Positions 1 through 11,506 of a DNA stretch of 45,963 nucleotides are shown piece by piece (position 1 is the stretch's first letter; every line of letters begins with the position of its first letter). The position numbers and the translations under genes were made by a program. The stretch is from Welwitschia mirabilis (lineage: Eukaryota > Gnetophyta > Gnetopsida > Welwitschiales), in NCBI GenBank assembly GCA_051453625.1, contig JBOZIK010000001.1, positions 102,643,853 to 102,689,815 on the forward strand, in the 5' to 3' direction. Under the pieces are notes generated by a model. The model saw only the letters and a program-made list of their open reading frames with translations, was not told where the DNA came from and ran no database searches.

Positions 1-848
1 ATGTAATAGGGAGTAAACATCTATCATACATGTCCATATCTAGACTTAGAAATTTTTCTAAGTGATTTACTAATGAAGACATTTATGATTTGTTGGAAAC
101 AACTTGTCTGAGAGAATCATAAAGGATACAAGATGTCTATGAAAAGTAAAGACGTTAATGAAGCTGGAAGACATCTACAGACTTTAAAGATCTCTTGCCT
201 GAAAGATGAATCTACAATAATAGACGTCTACAACACCCTAAAGATGTTTATGAACTTGGCAAAGTTGAGAGCCCTAAATCAAGGGGCATCTATAGATTTA
301 AAAGACATGTTGGTCGAGTACGATGAAGCATACAATAGACATCTATAGTTTGCTAGAGATAGTTATGCTAAAACCTTGAGTAAAAGAAGGAACATCAAGA
401 GGATGAAGATGCCTACAGAGCTGGAGGATGTGTCGACTAAAATTGACAAAGTATGTAGTAGATGTTCATGAACTTAAGAAGATGTTGATGGTCTTAGGAT
501 GTTAAAGTTTTTGAAAAGTAGGCAACTTTGATATGAAGAAGACATTTATAGAAAAGTAGACATCTACATATACTAGAAGACATCAATACACTTTGAAAAC
601 TAGGGCTGCAATATCTCTTCAAAAGATAGATATCTATGCCTTAGAAGAAATCTACACCGAGATAAGGATGTATGACCTATAGAAGATGTATTTAGTCAAG
701 GGGAAATGTCTATAATTAGGAGAAGACTTCTACTACAAACATCATTTGAAAATAAAATAGTCATTGGCACAAACCTTGCACTGTGCTAAAACTTTAGTGC
801 CACTATCAATAAGTCATAGGATAAAAGGTGAACAATTTTGAAAGGATT

Positions 849-1018
849 CATCCCACTTTCTTTGGTCCTCATAAAAAATATCTCAATGGTCTCATGATGG
901 AGCTCTCAAACTTTCAAAGAAAAATGCAAATTACTTTGAAAGAAATCCCCCCACTTTCTTTATCCCTCACAAAAAAATCTCTCAATGATCTTATAAGAAA
1001 GCTCTCAAACTTTTAAAG
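849..1018 (+). repeat. 98-bp direct tandem repeat (two copies)
   Basis: Two adjacent blocks share the order cccactttctt, a tccctcacaaaaaa-like segment, tctcaatg and a ctctcaaacttt ending. They are offset by 98 bases (cccact at 852 and 950). The unit is not a multiple of three, so it does not preserve the ORF drawn through it. Confidence 0.75.
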
Positions 1019-1111
1019 AACGGAAGGAATATCTACCTTACAAAAGGGTTCTTCTAACACAGCATTCCTCTTCTTTTACCCATTGTTCGCAGCTACTAAT
1101 CTTGATTAATA

Positions 1112-1170
1112 CCTTTTTCTTTTCTTCTTTTCTTCCTCTTTTTCTTTTTCTTCTTCTTCTTTCTTCTTTT
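1112..1170 (+). repeat. 59-base pure pyrimidine tract
   Basis: Uninterrupted C/T for 59 bases, mostly CTT repeats. It lies downstream of the 98-bp repeat. Similar tracts occur in plant 5' leaders, but no gene follows. Confidence 0.9.
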
Positions 1171-1755
1171 GTTCTTTGTTTTTGCTTCTTTAGAGCTTAC
1201 ACCTAGGATAATTTATCTAGTTTAGATCTTAGATATTTTCATGCATATAGCTTGTTCCTTGTATCTCTTGGGTTTCAACATTGTACTTCGTCATTCATGT
1301 TAGATTCATGATCTTTGTGCTTTGGCTAAGTGGATTTTTAGGATTTGTTAAATTCGATATTTGAATCCATATTCATTGTAATATATCCTTTTATCCTTAA
1401 GAGGCTTGTAAAGTCCCTTTGTGAAGGGATGCCAAGTTGTATTGAGTTGTCCCTTATAGGGTTTTGGATGTGATCTTGAGAAATATGTCCTTCTTGTAAC
1501 AAAAGCTTCATGAGGTTGGTGGTGAACCAAAAACCACGCTTTGAAGCAACATATTGAAAGTTGTGCTTGGTCTAGTGTGGATGTACCTAGGTTGGGAAAC
1601 CATGTTATCTTGGTGAATTTGTTTCATTTGCATGTATATTGTTATGTTCTATTTCAATAGTATAAAATTTTTGGATCATTAAATTTTTAATAGTATTTGT
1701 TAATCCACCCCCAGCTGAACTCCCCCCCTTCCCTTCAACCCCTCTAAGTTCAATG

Positions 1756-1980
1756 ATCTACACAAAAATCATTATAGTAATAGCAATAGGGAGCAAGATC
1801 AAAATGGTCATTATGGCAAAGGTACCAGGAAGATCACTGAGGATATAAGTGATCAAAGAAAGTGAGATATGAAGAGCTTTTTTTTTAAAAAAAAAAAAGA
1901 CAAGAAGGAAAGTAAATGGCAATGCAAAAGATGTCGTTAGAAGCATCGCCTTACATCGTATTGAAAAATTTTGTATGATT
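1756..1980. other. no recognisable gene; possible element internal sequence
   Basis: Purine-rich sequence with an A/T homopolymer pair at 1878-1900. A weak C-X2-C-X-stop-K-H pattern near 1920-1950 faintly recalls a gag zinc knuckle but lacks a final Cys before the gap. Not enough to call. Confidence 0.3.
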
Positions 1981-2696
1981 NNNNNNNNNNNNNNNNNNNN
2001 NNNNNNNNNNNNNNNNNNNNNNNNNNNNNNNNNNNNNNNNNNNNNNNNNNNNNNNNNNNNNNNNNNNNNNNNNNNNNNNNNNNNNNNNNNNNNNNNNNNN
2101 NNNNNNNNNNNNNNNNNNNNNNNNNNNNNNNNNNNNNNNNNNNNNNNNNNNNNNNNNNNNNNNNNNNNNNNNNNNNNNNNNNNNNNNNNNNNNNNNNNNN
2201 NNNNNNNNNNNNNNNNNNNNNNNNNNNNNNNNNNNNNNNNNNNNNNNNNNNNNNNNNNNNNNNNNNNNNNNNNNNNNNNNNNNNNNNNNNNNNNNNNNNN
2301 NNNNNNNNNNNNNNNNNNNNNNNNNNNNNNNNNNNNNNNNNNNNNNNNNNNNNNNNNNNNNNNNNNNNNNNNNNNNNNNNNNNNNNNNNNNNNNNNNNNN
2401 NNNNNNNNNNNNNNNNNNNNNNNNNNNNNNNNNNNNNNNNNNNNNNNNNNNNNNNNNNNNNNNNNNNNNNNNNNNNNNNNNNNNNNNNNNNNNNNNNNNN
2501 NNNNNNNNNNNNNNNNNNNNNNNNNNNNNNNNNNNNNNNNNNNNNNNNNNNNNNNNNNNNNNNNNNNNNNNNNNNNNNNNNNNNNNNNNNNNNNNNNNNN
2601 NNNNNNNNNNNNNNNNNNNNNNNNNNNNNNNNNNNNNNNNNNNNNNNNNNNNNNNNNNNNNNNNNNNNNNNNNNNNNNNNNNNNNNNNNNNNNNNN
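1981..2696. other. assembly gap (716 N)
   Basis: Unsequenced. Open frames drawn through it on either strand are artefacts of N. Confidence 1.
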
Positions 2697-4439
2697 AGGT
2701 AATACATGATTTTTATTTCAAGAGTGAGAGTGAACAGGAATATCTTGTGGTATAGTAGACGAGACTTTCTTAGGATCTTCTAAATCTAATAATGGGCATA
2801 GGCTAGTTTCCTTGGTGATAGCAAATGTTAATAACTATTGAATATTGGAAATACAGGCTATTTAGGATACGCCTCCCAAAAAGGTTTTGTTTTTTAACTA
2901 CGATAATTGGTTTCATGGTACAGTTCATATGCTAAATAAAATCACATCACTAGAACTTACATTTTATAATTTGGCCCCTCAAACTTTAGCAAATTAACTA
3001 ATTTGGGGCTAAATACAATGTTAGCCATCATTTTTCACTGATTAAGCTTTGATTCTGACTATTACTAACATTTATTATGAAGAAGTAATACTTGATATTT
3101 AATGTGTAGGTTATGCTATATTGCTTGACCTTTGGTTCAACACATAGATCTTAAATTAATCAACATTGCCATTAGATCTAAGATGCTAGCATTCTAGAAG
3201 ATGGTGGATCTTGTGAGTACCGAAACGAAAATCAACTATTAAACAATAAATTTAATTCAATATAGATCTATGAAAATCATTAAATGCCAAAAAAGGGGGA
3301 AAAGCTACAAGAAGAATCAACTTAATTAAATAATTAAGCAATCTTGCTTGGGTCAAATTCAATAAACCTCAAGGCATTAAGGCATAACAAGTTGAATGCA
3401 AAAACCTAACTCTAATGCAATGTAAACACAACCTACCTCAATTATTAGGAATCATTTAATCATACGGTATTCCATCACAGAATTATTTTATCTGGATTTG
3501 TTTACTTTACCTTTTTCCCTTATACCCATTGATCCTATTAGGGCTTCCATGGCTACGATGAGAACTTGTCTTATTATGAGGTCCTAAGCATTTTTAATTC
3601 TCTCTTAACCATGTAGAAATTATTGTTTTATAAAGAAACGTCATTCTCCTATTGCAATTTGCTATAGTATTTGTGTTGCTAATTAATGGAATTTAATCTA
3701 TGATTAGATCTGCATTTACTTTTTATTAATACATTTATGATTACTTGCATTAGAATAGCCAATTTTGAATGTTCTTTATCATTTATTTATTTGAGTAGGG
3801 TTCCTCTAATATTTTGTTAGGTTTTCATTAGTTAGATGATTGATGTGTTAGATCTATGATATCTGTTGTGTTTTTAATTTTCTAGATTGGATTGTAAGAT
3901 GATTCATCTTTGAACAATGATGATATTATTTTGACATTGTGAGATCTATAGTAAATGATCCATTACATGCCCATAAACCCTTACAATTTAATGATCTATC
4001 ACTTTGGAATAAGAAAATGATGTTGCGTCTTATGGTTTTCCTTTCCTAAGGTAGGTCTAGTTGTTGGTCTTGTGAATGATCATGTCTAGTTGTTAGGAGG
4101 AGAAGTTTTTACCTCTTGTTTTCATTCCTTTTTAAAGGAATTTCACTTTCTTCACTTGACTAATGAACGATTGTGAACTTTGAAATTTGCTTGTGATCCT
4201 TATGAAACAGTAATAACTAGAATAACCTACACAAATGAAAACCCTAGTTTTTATTTTAAAGCTTCTACTCTCTATTTAGTAGTAATGGAATATTTCTGAA
4301 TAACATTTCTCAAAACATACCAATACGCAACAAGTGATGGCAATTGGATCAATGTTGATTTAGCCTTCAAATAAGGCTGAAGGACTCTAGTTGAGGGATG
4401 TTTTATACATCATTGATTTAAAATAAAATTTACTATCCC
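2697..4439. other. gene-free AT-rich sequence
   Basis: All frames are closed by frequent stops. No domain, repeat pair or terminal structure was recognised. It may be unrecognisable sequence of the element whose integrase relic follows. Confidence 0.5.
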
Positions 4440-5198
<759 letters not shown>

Positions 5199-5360
5199 CT
5201 AATAACCAATTTGGTCCTAGGGTAAAGAATAGCAGGTTACACTGAAAGAAACAATCAATATGGCTAAAATTACACCAGTTACCTAAGTTAATTCATGAGG
5301 TTTTTTAAATCCACTCCTGAGATAAATAAGGAACATGTGTAAAATCATCATTAGAACCAT

Positions 5361-5460
5361 NNNNNNNNNNNNNNNNNNNNNNNNNNNNNNNNNNNNNNNN
5401 NNNNNNNNNNNNNNNNNNNNNNNNNNNNNNNNNNNNNNNNNNNNNNNNNNNNNNNNNNNN
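5361..5460. other. assembly gap (100 N)
   Basis: Exactly 100 N, the usual placeholder for unknown length. Confidence 1.
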
Positions 5461-6413
5461 AACCCCCACTTTCTTAAAGCATCTCTGAATGGTGCAACAT
5501 GACCCATCAATGCCTAAGGCTCAAGATATTAAGTTAGAGTAAGTACAGACATGAGTAAGATAGAAGAGTGATGATTAAATCCACTTCTATAATGGTATTA
5601 TAAAAAAAATGTAGTGTAATTAACCTTGGTAATGTAATTCAAGTGTGGGGATGAATATTATTAGAATTATCTTGATTTAATCCTATTTGATAAATACACT
5701 ATATAAATGTATGTAAATAATTTTAAGTAATGTAAATATTTAAAAAATTATTTACCTAGTTATAATAATTTTAATCATCATTTAATACATGTTATAAAAA
5801 CAAGCATAAAAAAAGCAAACATACAAGAACATTTCTTTTTTTCCAAGATTATAATAATAAAAATTTAAATAAAGGAAATAGTCTTTTCTTTTGTATCAAA
5901 TAAAGGAAATATTCCTTTATTTCTATTTCAATAATAATAAAAATATAAAATAATGTACTTAAAGAAACTAAAACATACTTGGAGCTATGTCAATTCTAAA
6001 AACATTCTTCCATGCTCATATGAGAATCTCCATGATTTAGTGCAAAGAAGGTAAACAAAAGAAAGTATAGCCCAAGCATAATTGTTATGATATAAGTATT
6101 TATGTAAGATTTCATATGTATATATTATAAGTCCATAAAAATAAGTGAAAAGCTAGAGACTTCTTATGTTACTTAAACTACTAAGGTAAAAACTGTTACA
6201 AGCATGCACATTCAAAGTAAGTTAAATAAAAAGGGTAAAAGAGGTATTTCTACAAATAAATATCACTTATGAGTAATTTAACTTAAATATATTAATAGGA
6301 ATATATTTTACATACTTAATTTTCCTATAAAATTTTATGTAATAATTTTTCTATAATTTTCAACATTAATTATAAAATTTTTGGGCTTTAAGAATACATC
6401 ATAGTTAAAAATG

Positions 6414-6431
6414 AATAATTAATTAATTATT
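6414..6431. repeat. 18-bp perfect AT palindrome
   Basis: AATAATTAATTAATTATT equals its own reverse complement. Such palindromes are expected occasionally in sequence this AT-rich. Confidence 0.9.
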
Positions 6432-7465
6432 AAGCAAAAAATAAATTATAGAGGTCTTTCAGAAACTAGACACATAATACATTTCTTAGAATCTAACTTA
6501 CACTATCTTGCAATTATAAAAATAATATTTCTAATGTTATCATGCAAGGCTAAAAATTGTTAAATTTTTTAAAATTACAATCCTACTATAGTACTCTAAC
6601 ATGATCATAACTTTAAAAATTCTTTGAATTATTAAATTCTTTAGCATGTTTTGGAAATCTTGTTCAATTTCCTACAACTTAAAATGCTCAACATTACAGA
6701 TAGGTATAGAAACATAAATTACTTACTTATTACCACCTAGGGTGGTAGCATGTTTTAAGGGTTGGGCTATTCACCCATTAAAGCAATAGTTGAGTTGGGT
6801 TTATAACATCATAAGAAAGTTTGATCCATATTCAATGTGAGAATTAGAGCATTGATGATCAGCCATATAGAGGTGAATTTGTTCTCAGGCCTTACACACA
6901 TTGCCCATCACACTATAAGGGCTAGCCATATTTGAATTCTTTTCCTTAACTGCAAAGTGGGGGATGACAAAGGCAGGGTTAGTGATTGGAGTGAAGTCAT
7001 AATAAGGTAGCTATACTAAAAGGTATGGTTAGATTACCTCCTTTTCAGTAGAGTTAATGCTTGTTGGGCTTTTTGGTTTTGGCTCTACATCCATGAGTCA
7101 CATCTGAGCTAAGCAGAAGTCTTCTCTCATTGTGTGAAGTAAGACCACTCATAAGCTTATTATCCTAGGTCAGAAAAAGTTTATAAGATTTCATTTCTAT
7201 ATGGATGTTTAATTTCAATAAGCCTCTAGGAAAAGCATGAAAAGGCTCGAAAGTTATGATTCCTCCATCACCCTACCTAAGAAGGGGGTGAATCATAGTT
7301 CTTGGTCTATGAAGATGCATTATTAGGTGCTCCATTTTCCACATAATCCAGGTTGAACTTCACTTCAACCTGTAAAATTTATACCTTTTTAAGATTTCAT
7401 TTTATAGAGCCTAAGGGAGAGCTTATCACATTGTATGACAGTGAGTACCCCTATTACAAAGTACA

Positions 7466-7677
7466 TGGTAGGTTTTATTTTAGATATATGTTATTTTAAA
7501 GTTAAGCTTAATTTAGATCCACATTTATTAAAATGTTGATACATAAGTTAAAAGTTAGTTAAAGCTAAATATAAAAAATTTTGTTGTATGAATTAATTCA
7601 ATGTTAATAAAACGTTTGAACAAGTTTTAACCAAGATCCATCAAACTCTCTGGGGGCTCTTCCCACACCTTCCTACA
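7466..7677 (+). repeat. 5' LTR of the small element
   Basis: Begins TGGTAGGTTTT and ends CTTCCTACA. It aligns along its length to 9637-9858. The 3' copy carries ~27 extra bases before its final A, bounded by ctac on both sides, so this copy may have lost them by slippage between short repeats. Confidence 0.85.
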
Positions 7678-7679
7678 AA

Positions 7680-7691
7680 TGGTATCTGAGC
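7680..7691 (+). promoter_or_regulatory. primer-binding site (initiator tRNA-Met)
   Basis: TGGTATCTGAGC against the known plant site TGGTATCAGAGC, two bases after the LTR end. The position and 11/12 match make it convincing. Confidence 0.88.
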
Positions 7692-7709
7692 GAACCTGGA
7701 TCTTACTAG

Positions 7710-7752
7710 GATTTATCGTCATGAAGTCCAAGATTTATCGTCATGAAGTCCA
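7710..7752 (+). repeat. 22-bp direct duplication downstream of the primer site
   Basis: The 21-base segment from gatttatcgtc to agtcca occurs at 7710-7730 and identically at 7732-7752. Confidence 0.95.
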
Positions 7753-7759
7753 TTCTGTG

Positions 7760-8720
7760 TTTTCAGAGTGCAATTTTTTTTTTTTCTTTTGGCATTCTAT
7801 TTTTCTGCAACAATGGCCTTATGTAGAGCTCTGAGAGATCGTGCAAGAATCTATAGATCCCATCCAGGGTTCTAAAAGAGTCGATCTTTTTAATATTCTA
7901 AGGCCTCTGCTTACGCATTCCGCGAATTCCATCCGTAGAATGTTTACTCCGTGGGTCTCGGAGAGATGCACTCTGCTTTTCCCAGACGAATTCTGGATGA
8001 CGAGCTTCAGAATTTGAAGAAAAACGCTAAGGATCGGCTCTTTTTTAAAAGACATTTGGCCTCCGGAGGATCGCAAGGTCGGGGATCTGTGTTTGAAGGT
8101 TAGAAAGATCCCTTATGATTGCGTTTCTGGAAAGGAATTTTTAGGTTCTCAAAAAACGAGGCTGTTTTAAGAAAGAGGAGTGTGCGACTTACAGAAGCTT
8201 GGATTCCGGAAAAGACATGGAAAGAAGCAAGACGCTTCAAGTCTGCTTGCTCCCCATTGCATTATTAGCGTGTTTTTGTGATCTTTGTTTGTGTCTATAA
8301 TCACATCGAAAATGGACATGGAGGCATCCATCTCTTCCGCGCGCGTCTTTAATGACCTTTTAGGCGAGTGCTTTTCCGATGAAGAATTTCAAATCGATTT
8401 TGAAGATCAACAGACAAACCCTTTGGAGGGCTTGTTTGCATTCAAAGTCTACCACAAAACAATTCTAGATGCAACAACGGGAGCAAAAAACAAAGGATGA
8501 GAGATGAGAGTCAAGATCAACCCCAACATGAATCCAGTGCCAGCACCTGGCATAATCAGCCTCAGAAAGGGAAAGCTTTATGTGGTGATGTAATTTTTTA
8601 TCTTGGTTGCAGATCTGTCAGATCCAGATTGAAGAATGGCTACAGGCTCTTTTGCCTTGCAAATCCTTGCTTCCAGGGCCGTCGACCGAGCTCCATGGAC
8701 TAACTGGAAAATGAATCATT
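7760..8720 (+). other. CpG-rich internal region of unknown origin
   Basis: Roughly two to three dozen CpG dinucleotides by eye in under 1 kb, while the rest of the window has very few. Frames are closed in several places (for example after 20 codons from the ATG at 7813), so no single long protein is encoded. A short open frame runs 8285-8500. Base composition unlike both LTRs and flanks suggests a different origin, for instance captured host sequence, but I recognise no gene. Confidence 0.5.
8285..8500 (+). CDS. short unrecognised ORF in the small LTR element
   Basis: 71 codons. A second Met at 8312 gives an acidic product (MDMEAS...DEEFQIDFEDQ) without stops or low complexity. It lies in the CpG-rich internal region, so it is less damaged than most ORFs here. 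No domain was recognised. The frame then stops, and another frame (8497-8703) continues open, overlapping it by four bases. It could be an exon-like fragment of captured host sequence, a gag remnant, or chance. No promoter or splice evidence is firm. Confidence 0.25.
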   Translation: MFVSIITSKMDMEASISSARVFNDLLGECFSDEEFQIDFEDQQTNPLEGLFAFKVYHKTILDATTGAKNKG

Positions 8721-9311
8721 CTAGGTTTTGAAGTTGTCGAGCTTGGTGAGATTGGTAGACCTTTCAGTTCTGTAAAGCCATAAAGCTTGATTTCTGGACT
8801 TGCGAATCTATGATAAAAAGCAAACCAGAAAACAAAGAAGATCGTGGTGTCAAGGAGGCTTCAAGGTGTCCTAAAGTTAGTTTGACGAGAATTATGTTGG
8901 TTTTGACATTTTAACCGCATGTGTTTTAACGCAAATTTTAGAAAATTCATATTAACATGGGGCTTATTTAAAAGCTAAATATTGTATTATGGTGACCTAA
9001 AATTGAATAAGGCACCCGTCATTTTTGGAGGTGTACACCTTTGGATCCTCATTGAACTTTTTTCAAAGGTCATTCATTTAGGCATGGGTTGATTTTGTTA
9101 AGAAGATTTTATACCATGTTTTTAGATTATTAATGTATTTTTAAAGTTAAATTTACCAACTCTTGTCTCACTTCGCTCGATAAGGTGGTTAATTAAGTGA
9201 AAGATAGGTTGGAGGCTTGTCCCAACCAATTCATGTGATATGCAATTTTATGTAAATGATACTATAAGTAGTAGTATGAGACACTTCTTATAATATCGTT
9301 TTATATAAAAC
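8721..9311. other. internal region of the small LTR element, nothing recognised
   Basis: Becomes AT-rich again from about 8900. No ORF or domain was recognised. Confidence 0.5.
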
Positions 9312-9530
9312 TTGCTTGGTTTAGTCCCATTTTTTAGTGTGTCCCATTTGAAGTGTTGGGTGTGTCCCATGGTTTTAAGCAAAGTACGTAGATTGCTTGA
9401 GAAGACCACTCAGAGGATGTCTTCTTGGAAGTTGCATGGGATGAAGGGTACAGATTCATCTCAGAAGATCACTCAAAGGAAATCTTCCTTGAAGTTGCAC
9501 ATTTTGATGGTTTGGTGCTTCCATCGTTAG
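9312..9530 (+). CDS. short ORF with a 63-bp in-frame internal duplication
   Basis: 72 codons inside the small LTR element, upstream of its 3' LTR. The core is a 63-bp direct repeat (gaagaccactcagagg at 9401, gaagatcactcaaagg at 9464). Because 63 is 21 codons, the product repeats a K-x-T-Q-R-x-S-S-x-K-L-H pattern. No family was recognised. The repeat itself is certain, but coding status is doubtful. Confidence 0.2.
   Translation: MLGLVPFFSVSHLKCWVCPMVLSKVRRLLEKTTQRMSSWKLHGMKGTDSSQKITQRKSSLKLHILMVWCFHR
9401..9526 (+). repeat. 63-bp imperfect tandem duplication
   Basis: Two copies offset by 63 bases, similar over the first ~40 bases and drifting after gaagttgca. Confidence 0.75.
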
Positions 9531-9593
9531 TTTGAAACTTGATGTTTCTTCAACTTTAATGCTATACTAGAGACATGTTCTAGCAATTGTGTA

Positions 9594-9625
9594 ATGTCTA
9601 AGTCCTTGTTTTTCGGACTTGACAT
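9594..9625 (+). repeat. hairpin next to the polypurine tract
   Basis: ATGTCTAAGTCC and GGACTTGACAT can pair across a 9-base loop with one bulged base. It sits immediately upstream of the polypurine tract. Confidence 0.75.
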
Positions 9626-9636
9626 TAAGGGGGGCT
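9626..9636 (+). promoter_or_regulatory. polypurine tract of the small LTR element
   Basis: taaggggggct directly abuts the TGTTGGG start of the 3' LTR, the place where plus-strand priming occurs in LTR elements. Confidence 0.85.
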
Positions 9637-9858
9637 TGTTGGGTTTTATTTTAGATATATGTTATTTTAAAGTTAGTTTAAATCCACATTTATTGGGATG
9701 TAAGTTAGGAGTTAGTTAAGGCCATATATGAAAATTTTTGTTGTATTTAATTCAATGTTAATAAAATATTTGAGCAAGTTTCAATGAAGACCCATCAAGC
9801 TCCATGTGGGCTCTTCCCACAGCTTCCTACTGTGATGAGGGCTGCTTGAAACCCTACA
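9637..9858 (+). repeat. 3' LTR of the small element
   Basis: Starts TGTTGGGTTTT and ends CCCTACA, immediately followed by the GTACA target duplication. It carries ~27 bases near its end that the 5' LTR lacks. Confidence 0.85.
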
Positions 9859-9961
9859 GTACAATGGTGTCCCCTTAGGTAAATCCAATGTATAGATTCT
9901 ATTCTTAGGGGGGAAATGACCTAATTAATGCAATGTTGCAATACCAAATTTAGGAGTCCAC

Positions 9962-10267
9962 ATGCTATTGGAGTTATCATTTGGCTTAATGAGTTGGCTC
10001 AATGAGGATGATAAGATTAAGGGTAGCATCAAGGAGTCAACCTCCTATAAAACATCAACACGCTTAGCAACCAATGTAGGACCTTTCTTTAATATTGACT
10101 TTGATTTAGAGGATTTAGATAAGAAAATCTCTAAGTCCAATTACAAAACCGTTATAGTTCATCATAATCTCATAGGTCATGGATGTCTTGAAACTTGTAA
10201 GCTTTCAAAGGAGATATATAATGCCCCATTTTCACTAAGTAAATTTAGTTCAATAATAGAAACTTAA
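9962..10267 (+). CDS. unrecognised 101-codon ORF
   Basis: An uninterrupted 101-codon frame starting MLLELSFGLMSWLN, with an acidic patch (DFDLEDLDKK near residues 46-55) and a Ser/Lys-rich C-terminus. No membrane segment, known motif or neighbour suggests a role. It begins ~100 bases outside the right target duplication of the small LTR element, so before that insertion it was continuous with sequence at 6730-7465, in which no matching frame was seen. It could be an exon of a decayed gene or chance, though 101 codons is long for chance in DNA this AT-rich. Confidence 0.25.
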   Translation: MLLELSFGLMSWLNEDDKIKGSIKESTSYKTSTRLATNVGPFFNIDFDLEDLDKKISKSNYKTVIVHHNLIGHGCLETCKLSKEIYNAPFSLSKFSSIIET

Positions 10268-11455
10268 TGTATCAATATTTTACAAATATGTATCAAGCTC
10301 ATTCTACATAACAATTATTAGTATGATTTTTAGCATTTACAAATATAATGTTACTTCGCATAATGTAATAATATTATGAATTTTAGTATTTAATATTTTT
10401 CTAAGAGCTAATAAATAATTAAAAATAAATAAAAATATAAGTAGAAGAAGGGCCAGGAAAACAAAGAAAGGAATAACATGTAAAGATGCAAACTTAATTA
10501 GTGGATACAGTTCATATATAATTAATATTTTAATTAGTGAATGCAATTAATACATAATTAATTAATGTATAAATAATAATTAATCAAGATTGGGTAAGTG
10601 ATTAGTATATGATGTTAAAAAAAAAACACCTAAGTAATATAAGAGTTTTTAGAAATATTTAATGTAAAAAGCATATGGAAGAGTTCAAAAGAGGGAAAGA
10701 AAGATGATAAGGCTGTAAGAGATATTTTCAAAGAAAGTCATGAAGAGATATTTTCAAAAGGATAAGGCATGCTAAAGACATTTTTTTCTAAGCTTTCAAT
10801 ATTTTCAAACTTCTATGTCAGAATATAGAAGGTATAATATTTTTTAACTTTTATTAATATTAAAAGTTTAAGGCCTAAAATATCTCCATTTTCCAACTCC
10901 TATAAAAATCACGAACAACAAGAAAAGAAAGTCGTAGAGTGGGAAATAAAGGAAGATATTTTACAAGGGTTATTTATAAAGGTATGTTAATTAATACTTG
11001 TTATTAATACATAGCTTTATTATGTTGTGAAATATATCATATCTTATACCATGCAACATTGTTGTTAACCTACAGATATGGTAATTGTTATTTGTAAGTC
11101 TATTTGTTTTAAGTTAATGCCATCATAATATAATGTTACTTTTTAATGTATGTAAATCTAATTATTGGATGTTGAGTGCCCATAAGTGGATGAATAGAAA
11201 TTTCATAATGATGCATGATGTAAAACATCACAGATTATTTTCGCAATCACTATGCATTATCTATCCAACTCTTCATTGCTAAAATTTAGGTATGCACTTC
11301 CATATAAATAACTGCCTTAGAAAACCATTCAGTATTTTAACTTAATTTGAGCATTTTTCTAAGTTATCACACTCTCTTTAAGATGCACGCAGTCATTGCA
11401 ACGCATAATTATCTAATGTAGAAAACTTCCAAGTGACATTTTCCCTTTTTGTTTC
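10268..11455. other. gene-free AT-rich sequence
   Basis: Homopolymer and AATTAATT-type sequence. A TATA-like cctataaaaatcac lies near 10898, but no gene follows. Confidence 0.5.
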
Positions 11456-11497
11456 TGTTAGGCATGTGGTCCTCATGCCTAGCCCAACAACTGCATA
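11456..11497 (+). repeat. inverted type B LTR start
   Basis: tgttaggcatgtggtcc matches the start of the type B LTR in plus orientation, opposite to the adjacent array. Confidence 0.65.
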
Positions 11498-11506
11498 CCC
11501 AACAAT

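Larger units (their letters stand above)
1..1755 (+). mobile_element. probable degenerate LTR fragment (copia-like)
   Basis: Seen: the first ~720 bases are littered with a short motif close to gacatctac (near 171, 223, 331, 563, with weaker forms at 541 and 627). They are followed by a 98-bp direct repeat, a pure pyrimidine tract, and a T/G-rich stretch that ends in C-rich runs near 1707-1745. Inference: a regular motif region followed by a leader-like U5 with terminal C runs resembles plant copia LTRs. No second LTR, TG/CA boundary, primer site or target duplication was found. The short ORF at 133-348 lies inside the motif repeats and is probably not a gene. Confidence 0.4.
7461..9863 (+). 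mobile_element. small LTR retrotransposon with target duplication
   Basis: Seen: a ~212-bp sequence at 7466 recurs at 9637 (both run ggttttattttagatatatg onwards and contain gggctcttcccac). The left copy is followed two bases later by TGGTATCTGAGC, one mismatch from the initiator-Met primer site. The right copy is preceded by attaaggggggct, a polypurine tract. GTACA flanks the unit on both sides (7461-7465 and 9859-9863). The internal part is ~1.96 kb, too short for gag-pol, and no pol domain is visible, so it is non-autonomous. The LTRs differ by many substitutions and indels, so the insertion is old. Inserting it split sequence now at 7460 and 9864. Confidence 0.88.

Noticed and set aside
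1937-2709. Long open frames on both strands
   Set aside because: They consist almost entirely of N.
7819-8076. 85-codon minus-strand ORF in the small LTR element
   Set aside because: Antisense to the element, with no domain; the CpG-rich composition with few A/T stops makes such frames more likely by chance.
10890-10910. TATA-like promoter at 10.9 kb
   Set aside because: No downstream gene or leader; such strings are expected by chance in this composition.
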